From positions 6,436,234 to 6,500,233 of the forward strand of contig NC_063167.1 in the NCBI RefSeq assembly GCF_023159225.1: a DNA stretch of 64,000 nt, in the 5' to 3' direction. The position numbers and the translations under genes are program-made. The stretch comes from Perognathus longimembris pacificus. Lineage: Eukaryota; Chordata; Mammalia; Rodentia; Heteromyidae. Below the pieces are notes generated by a model. It worked only from the letters and a program-made list of their open reading frames with translations. It was not told the origin of the DNA and did not search any database. Positions 46,253 to 57,754 of this stretch are shown here, piece after piece. Every line of letters starts with the position of its first letter. Positions within the stretch are counted from its first letter, which is position 1.

Positions 46253-46254
46253 CC

Positions 46255-46570
46255 ATTCCCCTTCTTAAAACAATTTTAACAGTTTTACTGTTTCATTTTC
46301 ATACATGCAAGTAAACTACCGGTCCATATTCATCCTTATCTACACTCCTTGCTAGCCCTCCCTCCTCCCACTGGCACCTCACCCCCCCTCCAGCCTGGTT
46401 TACTTTCCTGTCACCCTTCTTTCTTTTCTTTTTTTTTAGCATCTATTAATTATATCAAGTGGTTTCATTGTATTTCAGATGTGCATATATTGTGTTTTGT
46501 TCAGAATAACCTTCTCTATTGCTTTCCCCTTTTCTCCATTGATAACAGCTTTCACTGAAGTTCCTTATGC
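46255..46570 (-). mobile_element. Old L1 3' UTR relic, part 2
   Basis: GTTTCATTTTCATACATGC and a CT-rich part continue the same type of sequence after an ID-like insertion. Confidence 0.5.
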
Positions 46571-46614
46571 TGTTTTCATACACAGTATTAGAATGTATTT
46601 CAAAATTATTCACC

Positions 46615-46815
46615 GCCAGGCACTGGTGGCTCATGTCTGTAATCCTAGCTACTCAGGAGGCTGGGATCTGAGGATCGTGGTTTGAAGCCAGCCCAGGCAG
46701 GAAAGTGTGTGAAACTCTTGTCTCCAATTAACCACCAGAAAATTGGAAGTGGCACAGTGGCTCAGTATGGTAGAGCACTAGCCTTGAGCACCAAGGCCCT
46801 GAGTTCAAGCCCTAC
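46615..46815 (+). mobile_element. SINE family B in sense
   Basis: B1-like unit with GTAATCCTAGCTACTCAGG, then a right unit with an internal deletion after GCCTTGAGCA. Confidence 0.86.
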
Positions 46816-47394
46816 TGAATAAAGTTCAAGTTTCTTTGCAGTTCTTTTTTGTCCTTAGATTAGTTGAGCAGCTTTTAAAATGTGGTCTGAGGAGCCTTGG
46901 GAACCCCCACTCCACATTCACACACATCTCTTTTGGATCTGAAAGGTAAAACTATTATCTGGGCCAGATAATATTCCTGCTATCTGTAGTGATGTGCTGA
47001 CTAGCGGCAGGTAAACTGCCCAGCCCCTCTGCTTCATGTGCTCTCTGCTGTGCTGGCCGCTCACTTAAGAGTTGTCTCTGATGGAGGAGTAAAAATGACT
47101 AACATTAAATCTCATCTGTTGTCCACATCTTCTTGATGTTTGAGCTGTATGACAAGAGAGGAAGTGTGCAGGAAGCATTGGGCTGTGTGACAAAGTGGTG
47201 CTTTTCTTGAGTTCTAAGCGGAAGCAGCTGCCTTTTTCCTGGAGTACCGTCTTGAATAGGCGACTTAGAAAAGATGATAATTCAGATTTCAGTGTCTGGC
47301 AGACCTTTCTCAGAAAAAGGAACAAAACAAGCGTGTCATTTCAGGGAAACCTGTTGCCATGTTTGTTGTCAGTAATAGAATTTGAAGCCCTCCC

Positions 47395-47510
47395 TGTACA
47401 ATGGTTCAAGCATATAGTCCTAGCTGCTTGGGATTCTGAGATGGGAGGATCCCTGGAGTCCAGAAGTTTGAAGCCAGTTTAGGCAACATAGCAAGACACT
47501 GTCTCTGAAT
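47395..47510 (+). mobile_element. B1 SINE, old 7SL monomer
   Basis: Sense unit with GGGAGGATCCCTGGAGTCCA and AGGCAACATAGCAAGAC, ending in a GAAT-type repeat. Confidence 0.75.
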
Positions 47511-47538
47511 GAATGAATGAGTGAATGAGTGAATGAGT
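47505..47538. repeat. (GAAT/GAGT)n
   Basis: Eight tetranucleotide units grown from the tail of a B1 element. Confidence 0.93.
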
Positions 47539-47739
47539 CCATCTATGCATACACTTTCAAATGAGGTTTGAATTTTGGAAAATGTTTATCTACGCTGTGA
47601 ATTAGGCAGCTCCCAGATACTTAAAGACTCGTTGAAAGATCAGTGGTGCTAAATATTGCTTTTTAAATATTGTGTAAGAAATATGCCAACATTTAGAAGA
47701 TCTGCATATCTTAGTGAACCTTGATATTTTCCTAACGAC

Positions 47740-48115
47740 TGCATGAACAAAATACCATTCAGAATGCAAGGCATACCAGATATCCATTCAGAACGTAGCA
47801 GGGTGTGAGAGTTTGTTGTAAGATTTCAGCTTCCACCGTGTAAACTAATCCTTGGAAACTACCATTTGTTGAGTTTTGGTATAGGAAAAAAAATAGCCAC
47901 AGCGATCTGTAAAAGCTATGAAAATACTTCCTTCCACTTCATGTTCCTGCTAGGCTGTAATTTCTTCATTTGTTTCGGCCAAAGTAATATATCTCAACTG
48001 ACTGAAACAGGAATAGATATTCGTGAGAACCTAGTTGTCCTGTCTTAAACCAGACATGAAAGATTTGCAGAAAAGTTAATGATGCCACTCTTCTCATTTT
48101 ACTTTTTTGGAGTTT
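47740..48115 (+). pseudogene. Decayed hAT transposase, C-terminal dimerisation domain
   Basis: From about 47852 one frame reads KLPFVEFWY, the start of the hATC dimerisation domain, then is broken by several stop codons. Later nucleotides (for example AAACCAGACATGAAAGATTTGC) still resemble the end of the domain in hAT transposases of the type domesticated in FAM200- and ZBED-like genes. It is an ancient DNA-transposon remnant without visible terminal repeats. The exact hAT subfamily is not identified. Confidence 0.75.
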
Positions 48116-48648
48116 TTCTTTATTTGGTTAACTGTTATTTTTATTGACATGTTCACATTTTTTGTTGCTATTTTCAAATGACTCAGTGTTTTAAAACTTC
48201 TCCATTTTGACTTGTAACGTAGAGTATCGGTGTGTATCATACTCACTGACAAGCGTTCTCTGGAGTGCCTGGTGCTTTCTTAGCGCATGGCTGCCTGGGA
48301 GGGCCGCACACACCCTTACCTCCTGTGTCCGTGTGAATGAGGGCACTGCTTGCCAACACTTTAGAAATCACTTCCCTTTGCCTGCCTTGGTGTTCTGGGG
48401 GCTGAAAATCGTGGCGTCTACAGACTTTTATCTTGCAAGGCATTATTGTTTTACACACTCAGTAGTTCTTTTTTCTTTTGTTAAAATTTTCTTCATACCC
48501 ATGTTTCCATCTGGGTTTATTGTCCTTCTGTGTAAAGAATTTCTTTAGCATTTCACTAAATGGGGGGAGGAGACTAGTGATGAATTTTCTCTTTTTGTCT
48601 GAGATGAACATCTCTCTTTTTTAAAAAAATTATTATTTTTAAATTTTT

Positions 48649-48837
48649 GCCAGACCTGGGACTTGAACTCAGGGCCTGGGCACTGTCCCTGAGCTTCTTT
48701 TTGCTCCAGGCTAGCACTCTACCACTTGAGCCACAGCGCCACTTCCGGCCTTTTCCGTTTATGTGGTCCTGAGGAATTGAACCCAGGGCTTCATGCATGC
48801 TAGGCAAGCATGCTACCACTAAGCCACATTCCCAGCC
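48649..48837 (-). mobile_element. SINE family A
   Basis: Full-length antisense copy directly adjoining an L1 3' UTR fragment. Confidence 0.9.
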
Positions 48838-49470
48838 TTAAAAATATAATTTTATCGTTATGAAGGTGTTATACAGAGGGGCTACTGTTTCACAGTTCAG
48901 GCAGTGTGTATGTTTCTCTTATGGACAGTGTTACCCCTTCCTTCACTTTCCCCCTCCTGGCCCTGCCCCCAAATGGCATAGTTCAGGGCTGGGGATATGG
49001 CCTAGTGGCAAGAGCACTTGCCTCATATACATGAGGCCCTGGGTTCAATTCCCCAGCACCACATATACAGAAAACGGCCAGAAGTGGCACTGTGGCTCAA
49101 GTGGCAGAGTGCTAGCCTTGAGCAAAAGGAAGCCAGGGACAGTGCTCAGGCCCTGAGTCCAAGGCCCAGGACTGCCCAAAAAAACAAATGGCATAGTTCA
49201 TTCCCACATAGTATCTGCTGAATACTGTGATTGCATTTATCCACCCTTCCTCACTGCCTTGTCCCTCTAAGAATCAGAAAAGAAAACAAACAAAACAGAA
49301 GCACATACAAATACTAACATCCCCATCAACAGCATAAATAACCCATGTTTCTATTTCTTGGAATTTGTTTTGATAAATAGTGTTGGGCATGTTCAAAAGA
49401 GTTATGCCTTTGGATTCCTCCCCTACTGGTGTCCTCCTTGAGTCTGACTGTGTGTGAATGAGTAGAGTTA
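48838..49470 (-). mobile_element. L1 3' UTR fragment split by a family A SINE
   Basis: GTTATACAGAGGGGCTACTG and the polypyrimidine part match the other copies; the sequence resumes after the SINE at 49201. The end near 49390-49455 matches the piece at 59.4 kb. Confidence 0.7.
48986..49185 (+). mobile_element. SINE family A inserted in an L1 3' UTR
   Basis: Full-length sense copy. The perfect 15-bp duplication AAATGGCATAGTTCA (48971-48985, 49186-49200) shows insertion into the L1-type fragment, which was therefore already in place. Confidence 0.95.
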
Positions 49471-49471
49471 T

Positions 49472-49473
<2 letters not shown>

Positions 49474-49532
<59 letters not shown>
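49474..49532. repeat. (CT)n microsatellite
   Basis: About 29 units between an L1 fragment and a SINE. Confidence 0.98.
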
Positions 49533-49533
<1 letters not shown>

Positions 49534-49568
49534 AATTAATAAACTATTGTTTTTTTAAAGACCTTTCA

Positions 49569-49834
49569 GGCTGGGTATGAGTAGCTCATACCTGTAATCC
49601 CAACTACTCAGGAGGCTGAGATCTGAGGATCATGGTTTAATTCCAGTCCAGGCAGGAAAGTGTGTGAGACTCTTATCTATAACTGATTACCCCCAAAAGC
49701 CAGAAGTGGCACTGTGGTTCAAGTGGTAGAACACTAGCTTTGAACAAAAGAAGCTCAGGAACAGTGTCTAAGCCCTGAATTTAAGCCCAAGGATTGGAAC
49801 TAAAACAACAAACAAACAAAACAAAACAAAACAA
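49569..49834 (+). mobile_element. SINE family B in sense, arm of an inverted pair
   Basis: Full length with a long AAAC-type tail. It faces an antisense family B copy 16 bp away. Confidence 0.87.
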
Positions 49835-49850
49835 AGAGATGTTTCAATAC

Positions 49851-50083
49851 TTTTTTTTGATCTGTCCTAAGGCTTGAACTCAAGGCCTGAGCTCAGTCCC
49901 TAAGCTTTTGCTCAAGGCTAGAGTTCTACCTCATGAGCCACAGTGCCACTTCTGGCTTTTCTTAGTAGATTATTGGAGATAATCTCACAGACTTTCCTGT
50001 CCAGGCTGGCTTTGAAGCGTGATCCTTAGCTCTCAGCCTCCTGAGTCAGTAGGATTACAAGTATGGGCGACCAGCACCCGGCA
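49851..50083 (-). mobile_element. SINE family B, arm of an inverted pair
   Basis: Full-length antisense copy; partner of the preceding sense copy. The two are clearly more diverged than the family A pair at 29.6-30.0 kb. Confidence 0.87.
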
Positions 50084-50094
50084 TTATTTTTAAA

Positions 50095-50890
50095 GAAACA
50101 AAAAACAGTACAAGAAATTTCCACATGCCTTTTGCCTAGATTTCTAAAATGTTAACATTTACTTTATCTCTCACATACATACACACATGTACAGTAGGTG
50201 TGAACCAAAATCAGGACAATAACTTGATTCAGTCTTATTATCTGTAGCCCTTGTTCAGATTTAATCAGTTCTCCTAATAATGTTCTTTATAGTGAAAGAA
50301 AAAAAATGCTTCTGGTCCACAGTCCAGCCCAGGGCCATGAGCTGTGTGTGCTTGTCTTATCTTTCTGGCTACTTTGACTTAGACCTGTGTACCTCAGCCT
50401 TTGTCTTTTGTGACCTTGACTTTCTTGTAGGATATCCGGCAGTTTTGTGCACTGTGCCTTAGTTTGGATTTGTCTGATGTTTCCTCATGACTAGGTTTTG
50501 TCTATGCATTTTTGATAAGGATGCCAAAGCAGCAATCCCCATGACTTTCTCAGCCTTGTAACAACAAACAGGAGGAAGAGGACTGCTGGTGATTTCACCC
50601 TGATCTATTGGTTACTGGGTTTTTCTACTGTAAAGTTATAGCTTCCCTGTATAATTAGTATTTTGGGGGAGAGATACTTTGAGACTGTGTAAATATTATA
50701 TTTCCCTCCCACTGTTGTTAGCTTTCCTTAATGATTCTTAACAAAATAAATGGTTAACAAAGATTGTTGAATTTTCACATCAGTTATTTAATTGCAGGAA
50801 TTACTGAATGGTGACTTGCCAATCCTTTCACTTTTGAAATATGTTCTTGCTGGAAGACGACTCTAGATTGGCAATGTTTTCTGGATGTTG
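50095..50890 (-). mobile_element. Old L1M 3' UTR relic
   Basis: Same family as the 43.5-kb relic: TTGTTCAGATTTAATCAG, TTTGTCTGATGTTTCCTC and GGGGGAGAGATACTTTGAG are standard antisense L1M words. An open frame near 50280-50462 lies within it and is not a gene. Confidence 0.7.
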
Positions 50891-51078
50891 TTTTAGCAAA
50901 GATGTTGTTTTACTATTTTCTGGAGTCCATTGTGATCTGTCAGTCTTGTTTCTGCCTTTTTTTTTTTTCTGTTTTGAGTTAGAACTCTTGCTACTTGAGC
51001 CAAACCTTAGTCCTTGTTATTATTTCTCTGAAGATATGTCTTTATCTTCTGTCTGCTTTTAAGATTTTTCTCTCAGAG

Positions 51079-51150
51079 TTTGTGTGTGTGTGTGTGTGTG
51101 TGGTTGTTTTCTTGCGTGCGTGCGTGTGTGTGTATGTGTGTGTGTATACA
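51079..51150. repeat. Compound TG/CG repeat
   Basis: TG run, GCGTGCGTGCG, then a second TG run. Confidence 0.93.
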
Positions 51151-51155
51151 TGTGT

Positions 51156-51361
51156 ATTCAAGGCCCAGGCTCTGTCCTTTTTAATTTAAGGTTGGTACTC
51201 TACCACTAGAACCATGTATAGCTCTGCTTCTGGCTTTTTGCTGGTTAATTGGAGATAAGAATCTCCTGGATTTTCCTTCTTGGGCTGACTTGGAAAGAAG
51301 AGCCTCAGAACTCAGCCTCCTGAATAGCTAGGATTACAGAGTGAGCCATCAGTGCCAGGCT
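51156..51361 (-). mobile_element. SINE family B
   Basis: Diverged antisense copy after a compound TG/CG repeat. Confidence 0.82.
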
Positions 51362-51374
51362 AGTTTGTTGTTGT

Positions 51375-51765
51375 TTTTTTAAGTAGTTTTACAATGTAAG
51401 ATTCCTAAAGTTATTTTCATTCAAATTACTTAAGTTTCATGGAAGCGTTTAACAGCTAGCTCAATTGCTTTTGTTACGTTTTATAAAATTACTGATTATT
51501 GCGTCTTTACTGTTCTGTGTTGCTTTTATTTCCTTCCCCTTCTTGGACTCTAATTATTAGATTTTTTTTTTAGGTTTTCTTTTATGCTCTATTTGGTATT
51601 TGTTCTTTTTTCTTTCTGTCTACTGACCCTTCTTTAAGTTTACTAATCTCTTCTCTTCTGCTGTGTCTGGGTGCTGTTAAGCACCAGAGTTAAACCTTTA
51701 CTCTCAGTTTTTGCATTTTGCATTTGAAGTGTTTTCATTTGACTCCTTTAAAATAGAATTTTCTA
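51375..51765 (-). mobile_element. Possible old L1 relic, part 1
   Basis: T-rich sequence with words such as TTTCATTTGACTCC that resemble antisense L1M. Weak. Confidence 0.4.
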
Positions 51766-51987
51766 CTGGATGCTGGTGGCTCACACCTGTAATCATAGCT
51801 ACTCAGGAGGCTGAGATCTGAGGATCATGTTTTGAACAGCCTGGGCAGGAAAGTTTATGAGACTCTTATCTAAAATGTACTTCCAAGAAGTAGAGCTGTG
51901 GTTCAAGTGGTAGGGCTCTAGCCTTGAGCAAAAAAGCTCAGAGATAACACTCAGGCCCTGAGGTCAAGCTGCAGGTCCAGCACAAAA
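51766..51987 (+). mobile_element. SINE family B in sense
   Basis: Sense copy that appears to interrupt an old antisense L1 relic. Confidence 0.85.
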
Positions 51988-51989
51988 AT

Positions 51990-52440
51990 AAATTAAATAC
52001 ATGAATGAGTATAACACATTTCTTTAAAGGAAATTCCTATTTGCCACTTCTTTTCTTGAACTTATCAGTTAGCTAGTTAATTTATAGAAAGAGGTTAAAA
52101 CAGGCTGGATCAAGAACCTCCCGCCTACCCTCATGACCTATACCCAGTGCTGGGATTTTATTATAGGCCTGTGGAGCCACACCTGTTTTCTTGAACAGAT
52201 TGACCAACTCTTAAAAAAAAAATAGGCTTTTATAGCTATAACAACTGGATTATCAATGAGTTTGCTTTTATTGCTCTATTTTTCTTTTGGTACTATTTCC
52301 TTGTATGTTTTATAATTTTTAAAAAATTAAATGACACTCATGTGTAATTGAGAAGCTAGAAGAGCTATTTTCTCTTGTTTATTTCATGTTTGGGTAAAAT
52401 GGGATCATATGACCGTGGTCTAGTCAAAGTCTGGGTCAAA
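51990..52440 (-). mobile_element. Possible old L1 relic, part 2
   Basis: CCTTGTATGTTTTATAATTTTT resembles an L1ME segment; probably continues the part before the SINE at 51766. Confidence 0.4.
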
Positions 52441-52454
52441 TCAAGTTGATTATT

Positions 52455-52535
52455 TGGCAGTTCTGGGTTTTAAACTCAGGGCTTTGCACTTGCTAGATGG
52501 CACTCTACTACTTGAGCTGTACCTCCTGTTTCTCA
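52455..52535 (-). mobile_element. ID-like SINE fragment
   Basis: Antisense piece with TTTAAACTCAGGGCTTTGC and CTACTTGAGCTG. Confidence 0.5.
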
Positions 52536-52540
52536 CTGAT

Positions 52541-52773
52541 TTTTTTTTTTTTGTCAGTCATGGGGCTTGAACTCGGGGCACTGTCTCTGAGCTCTTCTGC
52601 TCAAGGCTAGGGCTCTACCTCTTTGAGCCACAGTGCACTTCTGGTTTTCTGTTGATTAATTGGAGAGAGGAGTCTCACGGACTTTCCTGTCCAGGCTGGC
52701 TGTGAACTGTGATCCTCAGATTTCAGCCTCCTGAGTAGCTAGGATTAGAGACATGAATCACAAGCGCCTGGCT
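52541..52773 (-). mobile_element. SINE family B
   Basis: Full-length antisense copy with poly(T). Confidence 0.87.
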
Positions 52774-52784
52774 TCACTAATCAT

Positions 52785-53117
52785 TTTTTGGATAGAGCCT
52801 TGCTCACCCATTGGGCATACACCTGAATTTACTTCATGTAGGATTCTCATAATGGTTGAGACCACAGTCATGCACCACCTCTACATGAAGACGGAATCTT
52901 TTGGACTTTTCTGTTCAGGCAGGTCTGGAACTACAATCTTCCAGCTTCAGCCTCCCACTTAGTTGGAAATGACAGACCCATACCACTGTACCTAGCAATG
53001 GCTTGAACTAGGGTTTTGTGAACTTTTCCACCTGGGCTGGCCTCAAAATTCAGTCCTCTCAATCTCTACCTCCCAAGTAGATAGGTAGGGCTACAGGTGT
53101 GAGCCACTGGCATCCAA
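52785..53117 (-). mobile_element. Two antisense B1-like fragments
   Basis: Two diverged B1-like pieces in the same orientation, ending near 52995 and 53117 (CTACAGGTGTGAGCCACTGG). Confidence 0.55.
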
Positions 53118-53646
53118 ATGTGTTGCTGAGTTTCTAAGTAAGCCTGGGTCTTCTGGTACATTTGTATGCTTTAGTTATGTCTCTCTGTGGCACCAATTGA
53201 GAATTTGAAGTATGATGGGATGAGCTTTACTTTTTGTCTACCTACTGTTCTGTGGCAAAAAATAAAATAAAAAGGAAACAGAAACATAAAACAAATGAAA
53301 ACAAGACTATATTCTCTTCCTCTGTTCCTCCCTTTCCTTCCTTCTTTTTCATTCATTTACTCAGTAATTTATTCATTTATTTTGGAGACACGATCTCATT
53401 GTTTAGCCCTCGGATGCAAGTCCTGTCTCTGACAGCACTTTGCAGGATACTCACCTTTCTGCAGTTCCCTTCTCTCTGGGGTCCTGGACTCTCAAGTCTT
53501 GGTTGCCTTGGCAGCTCCCCAGTGCCTTAAGATAGTTTTGTTTTTCAGTAGTTCCCTGCAATATACTGGACTTGTACAAGCTACTCTATTTCAGTTATGA
53601 GCAGAAAACCTGTTCTGTTTTGTTATTTTTGTGTGTGTGTGTGTGT

Positions 53647-53834
53647 CAGTCCTAGGCCTGAACTGCTAAAGGTTTTCTACCACTTGAGCCACAGCTCCAC
53701 TTTTGGATTTTTGGTGGTTAATTGGAGATAAGAGTCTTATGGACTTTCCTATCCAGGCTGGCTTCAAACCACGCTAGTCAAGATCTCAGACTCTTGAGTA
53801 GCTAGAGTTACAGGTGTGAACCTTGTGCTCAGCC
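53647..53834 (-). mobile_element. SINE family B, shortened right unit
   Basis: Antisense copy adjoining the family A element at 53850. Confidence 0.83.
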
Positions 53835-53849
53835 TCTCAATGTTGTTTT

Positions 53850-54050
53850 TTTTATTTTTTATGGCCAGTCGTGGGGCTTGAACTCAGGGGCAACCCTGAG
53901 CTTCTTTTATTTTTGCTCAAAGGTAGCACTCTACCACTTGAGCCACAGTGCCTCTTCCAGCTTTTTCTGTGTGTGTGGTGCTGAGGAATTGAACCCAGGG
54001 CTGCATGCATGCTAGGCAAGCACTCTACCACTAACCCACATTCCCAGCCC
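53850..54050 (-). mobile_element. SINE family A, with target duplication
   Basis: Diverged antisense copy flanked by the 14-bp CTCAATGTTGTTTT (53836-53849, 54051-54064). Confidence 0.92.
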
Positions 54051-54085
54051 CTCAATGTTGTTTTGATTTGATGAATTTCAGAGCC

Positions 54086-54287
54086 TTTTTTTTTGGCCAG
54101 TCCTGGGCCTTGGACTCAGGGCCTGAGCACTGTCCCTGGCTTCTTCCCGCTCAAGGCTAGCACTCTGCCACTTGAGCCACAGCGCCGCTTCTGGCCGTTT
54201 TCTGTATATGTGGTGCTGGGGAATCGAACCTAGGGCCTCGTATATCCGAGGCAGGCACTCTTGCCACTAGGCTATATCCCCAGCCCC
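54086..54287 (-). mobile_element. SINE family A, young subfamily copy 2
   Basis: By eye it differs from the copy at 8564 at about one position over the ~190-bp body. TCAGAGCC flanks it (54078-54085, 54288-54295). Confidence 0.93.
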
Positions 54288-54329
54288 TCAGAGCCATTTT
54301 TGTTCCTGTTTTTGCTCCTTGTTTTTATT

Positions 54330-55265
54330 GCTTCTTAGGATAAAGTGATTATTATTTGGAATTGATTTATATGTCTTGGAATATATGTTAGACATATGCT
54401 ATTAGTCTGAAATTCATGTGATCTTTGTGTGTGATGCTTTGATTTATAAATCATTTCTTATGTAATTTGTACCTCAGGGTTCAGTAACTAGGAACGTTTT
54501 GGTATATGGAATGTAAGGACTCAACTTTGTTTTTCCTCAGCTAATAAAAATAGTCCAGCATCAGTTGTTATAAAGGTGAACAAATACCTTAGAGAGCCAG
54601 GTAGTGAATGTGTTTGGCTTTGCACCCAAGTTCAGTACTGCTGGTGTTGCCTGGAAGTGTCCTTAGATCATGTGTAAGCTGAAGAGAAAGAAAACTATTC
54701 CAGCTACTGAAACGGAGTTTTCATGTGTCACAAGCCTTCCCCTATTTAAAAATATAAAGGCCATCTTGGCTCAGAGACCATCTCAGCCCTGGCTGTGGCT
54801 CATACTCCAGCAGTTGGCTGTCCTCCATTGACTTGCAGAGAAGCTTGATCTTGGGATGACTTTGTATTCTCTTTTGACCCGCTCCATTCATTTGCTGTGT
54901 CTCTCTGTGCTCAGTGTCACACTGCTTGATGTGTTTTATTATGTGCTGGAATTAATCTGCCCTTCTCATCTTTTTAATTATTCAGAATTTTCTTGGCATT
55001 TCATGTTTATTACTTTCTATATGATTTATAAAATTAGGTTGGCCAGCTGAAAAAGAAAAATAAAGACTATTCATGTCTTAAAAATTAGAATGACATTAAA
55101 TTTATAGATTAATTTAGGATAGATGACATGCTTGTAATATTGACACTTCCTAGAAGAAAAAAGACAAGTCATTTCACTTATTCTATTTTCTTTAGTGTCC
55201 CCAGTATCTCTTTGTAGACTCTGCACATTTGTTTTAAAATTTATGTCCTGATAGTTTGTTTTTTC
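54330..55265 (-). mobile_element. Old L1 relic, ORF2 end
   Basis: Antisense words GTCCAGCATCAGTTGTTATA, TAATATTGACACTTCCTAG and CTGCACATTTGTTTTAAAAT match the end of mammalian L1 ORF2. Internal gaps are likely. Confidence 0.65.
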
Positions 55266-55699
55266 TATTCTCCTCTTGTTCCCCCCATCCCCCTAGTGCT
55301 GGGGTTGCCTCTCTGTGGAAGACAAACGCTCTGTTACACAGCTATATCCCTGGCACCTGTTGATTCTTTGAATAGAATCTTCCCTTTCATTACGCTTTCT
55401 CTCTAGCTTTTTAATTTGAAGGCAAAGATAACATGTTAATTTTGAATGTAGACACCTAGCCAAATGCTTAAATTTTTTAGAGTAGGTTAATTCATAGCAA
55501 TCTGGAGAGAGTACTTTTACCTTTTGTATTGTCTTGTATTTATTTCTTCCCAGTTGCATCAGCCAATAATACCTCCAGGACAGTAATAAGTGAAACTGAT
55601 GATGATGAACATAATTAGCCGTTTTGTAGCTTTAAATAATGTGCTTTTTTTTTTTTTACATATTTTACTTTAAAAATCTATCTTTATTGTTTTATTTAT

Positions 55700-55790
55700 C
55701 TCCCCTTCCCCATTTTAGTATTTTATTAGCATGTATTCATTGTACATTGTGATGTTGCCATATATGGTATGCACATCTTTCACATCCTTT
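55700..55790 (-). mobile_element. Old L1 3' UTR relic
   Basis: TTTATTAGCATGTATTCATTG resembles the segment at 40.5 kb. Confidence 0.5.
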
Positions 55791-56039
55791 TTCATGAAGT
55801 CCAGGCCAGCCTCAGGAAGTGGTGATAACACATACAGAGGTGCCGCTCACCCTCAGTCATGTTAAGGAAATATTCATGTTCATCCACTAAATGTTTTCAC
55901 TAGGAAAGAGTGTTGTATTATATCAGATGTCTTTTGTTACTTGTAGAAATAATCATAGCTTTATTATCTTTTGATCTCTTAGTATAGTAAAATATAAAAG
56001 TCAGTTATTGTATTGTTGGCATCCATTCTTGTCAGTGTG

Positions 56040-56059
56040 GTATATATATATATATATAT
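56040..56059. repeat. (TA)n
   Basis: 10 units, at the insertion site of a SINE. Confidence 0.93.
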
Positions 56060-56060
56060 T

Positions 56061-56258
56061 TTTTGGCCAGTCCTGGGCCTTAGACTCAGGGCCTGAGCAC
56101 TGTCCCTGGCTTCTTCCCGCTCAAGGCTAGCACTCTGCCTCTTGAGCCACAGCGCCGCTTCTGGCCATTTTTTCTGTATATGTGGTGCTGGGGAATCGAA
56201 CCTAGGGCCTCGTGTATCCGAGGCAGGCACTCTTGCCACTAGGCTATATCCCCAGCCC
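56061..56258 (-). mobile_element. SINE family A, young subfamily copy 3
   Basis: Same diagnostic variants as copies 1 and 2 with a handful of differences. Inserted next to a TA repeat; GGTATAT recurs at 56039 and 56259. Confidence 0.92.
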
Positions 56259-56287
56259 GGTATATTTTTTTTTTAAAGTTCACTGGA

Positions 56288-56502
56288 ACCAGGCGCTGGT
56301 GGCTTACATCTGTAATCCTACCTACTCAGGAGGCTGATATCAGAGGATCACGGTTCAAAGCCAGCCTGGGCAGGAAAGTTCGTGAGACTGTTATCTCCAG
56401 TTAACCACGAGAAAACCGGAAGTGGTGCTATGGATCAAGTGGTAGAGCCCAGGCCCAGAGTTCAAGTCCCACAACTGACCAAAACAAACAAACAAACAAA
56501 AT
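56288..56502 (+). mobile_element. SINE family B in sense, with target duplication
   Basis: The 10-bp duplication GTTCACTGGA flanks it (56278-56287, 56503-56512). The right unit lost its middle, between GTAGAG and CCCAGG. Confidence 0.9.
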
Positions 56503-56909
56503 GTTCACTGGATTCTTTGTGTCATTGCTTTGTGGAGCAGCCAGCAGAACTAGCTAATAAATATGAATTTCATTGGGTTCCTGCCTTCTCTTACACCATG
56601 TTTGAGAGTATTTGGAAACATTGAAGAAGAGCATAGAGATCCGGTTTATTTTACCACTATCTGATTCATTAAATACTGAGCATTGCTAACATTGTGAATA
56701 TCAAATTCGAAATATAACAGTAATAAACTGTTATTCAAACTTTAGTAAAATCGTGGACACTAATTATAATAATCATGGACAATACGTACATACTTTTCAC
56801 AAAACGAGCCATGTGGTGATTATACTTTCTCCCTTGTAAATATCTTACTTTTCGTAGAGTTAGTAATGAGCTTCGTTTGGGGGTAGAGGACAGATTGGTT
56901 GGTTGTTTT

Positions 56910-57111
56910 CTTTCTTTTTTGCCAGTCCTGGGTCTTGGACTCATGGCCTGAGCACTGTCCCTGGCTTCTTTTTGCTCAAGGCTAGCTCTCTGCCACTTGA
57001 GCCACAGCGCCACTTCTGGCCATTTTCTGTATATATGGTGCTGGGGAATTGAACCCAGGGCTTCATGTATATGAGGCAAGCACTCCCTCCACTAGGCCAT
57101 ATTCCCAGTCC
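56910..57111 (-). mobile_element. SINE family A, with target duplication
   Basis: Full-length copy flanked by the 14-bp TGGTTGGTTGTTTT (56896-56909, 57112-57125). Confidence 0.93.
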
Positions 57112-57519
57112 TGGTTGGTTGTTTTTTAATCAATACTTAAACCTCCAACTCTGATGGATCTGTAAAGCACACATCCTGTCACCAACTCCCAGGTCTGATT
57201 ACTGGGCCCTGTAGCTCTTGTTCCAGGCTGCACTATTTGTTTCCCAGGGCTGCTGCAGCCCTGGCTCTAGGTGTCCTTTCATTGCTGCCCCTGTTCTCTG
57301 GCTTCCATGTGTTCTTTGCTTTTCATCTTTGGGTGCCTGGTGGAACAGATCCTGCAGTGGCTTCCTGAGAAAGTGTGCATGGGAGATAAACATTAGGTCC
57401 AGCAATCCAGCACATCTGAAAGTGTCTGTAATCTTCCTTTTGTATTCTTTTTTGTAATCTACCTTCATATTCTTTTGGGCTTAGACAGAGAGAGGGGAAG
57501 GGGGAGGGGGAGCGCGAGT

Positions 57520-57630
57520 GTGAGTGTGTCCTGGGCTTGGGTACTGTCTCTTAGCTTTTTTGCTCACTTACATCTAGCGCTCACGGCTCAGATCTTTAGC
57601 TCTCAGCCTCCTGAGATGCTAGGATTTACC
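57520..57630 (-). mobile_element. SINE family B remnant
   Basis: Antisense remnant with CCTGGGCTTGGGTACTGTC and CTCAGCCTCCTGAGATG words and large deletions. Confidence 0.55.
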
Positions 57631-57754
57631 AGCTCCCTGCATGTGATTCTATTTTTTGCTCTAAATATTTAAACTAATTGCTTGTGCATGGTAGGGATTT
57701 TTCCTTTTTTGGCTCTTTTATTTTTTTTGTATTTTTTTAAAAAGTATTTTCAAA

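Noticed and set aside
50280..50462. 60-codon frame with several cysteines as a small secreted protein
   Set aside because: It lies inside an antisense L1M 3' UTR relic.
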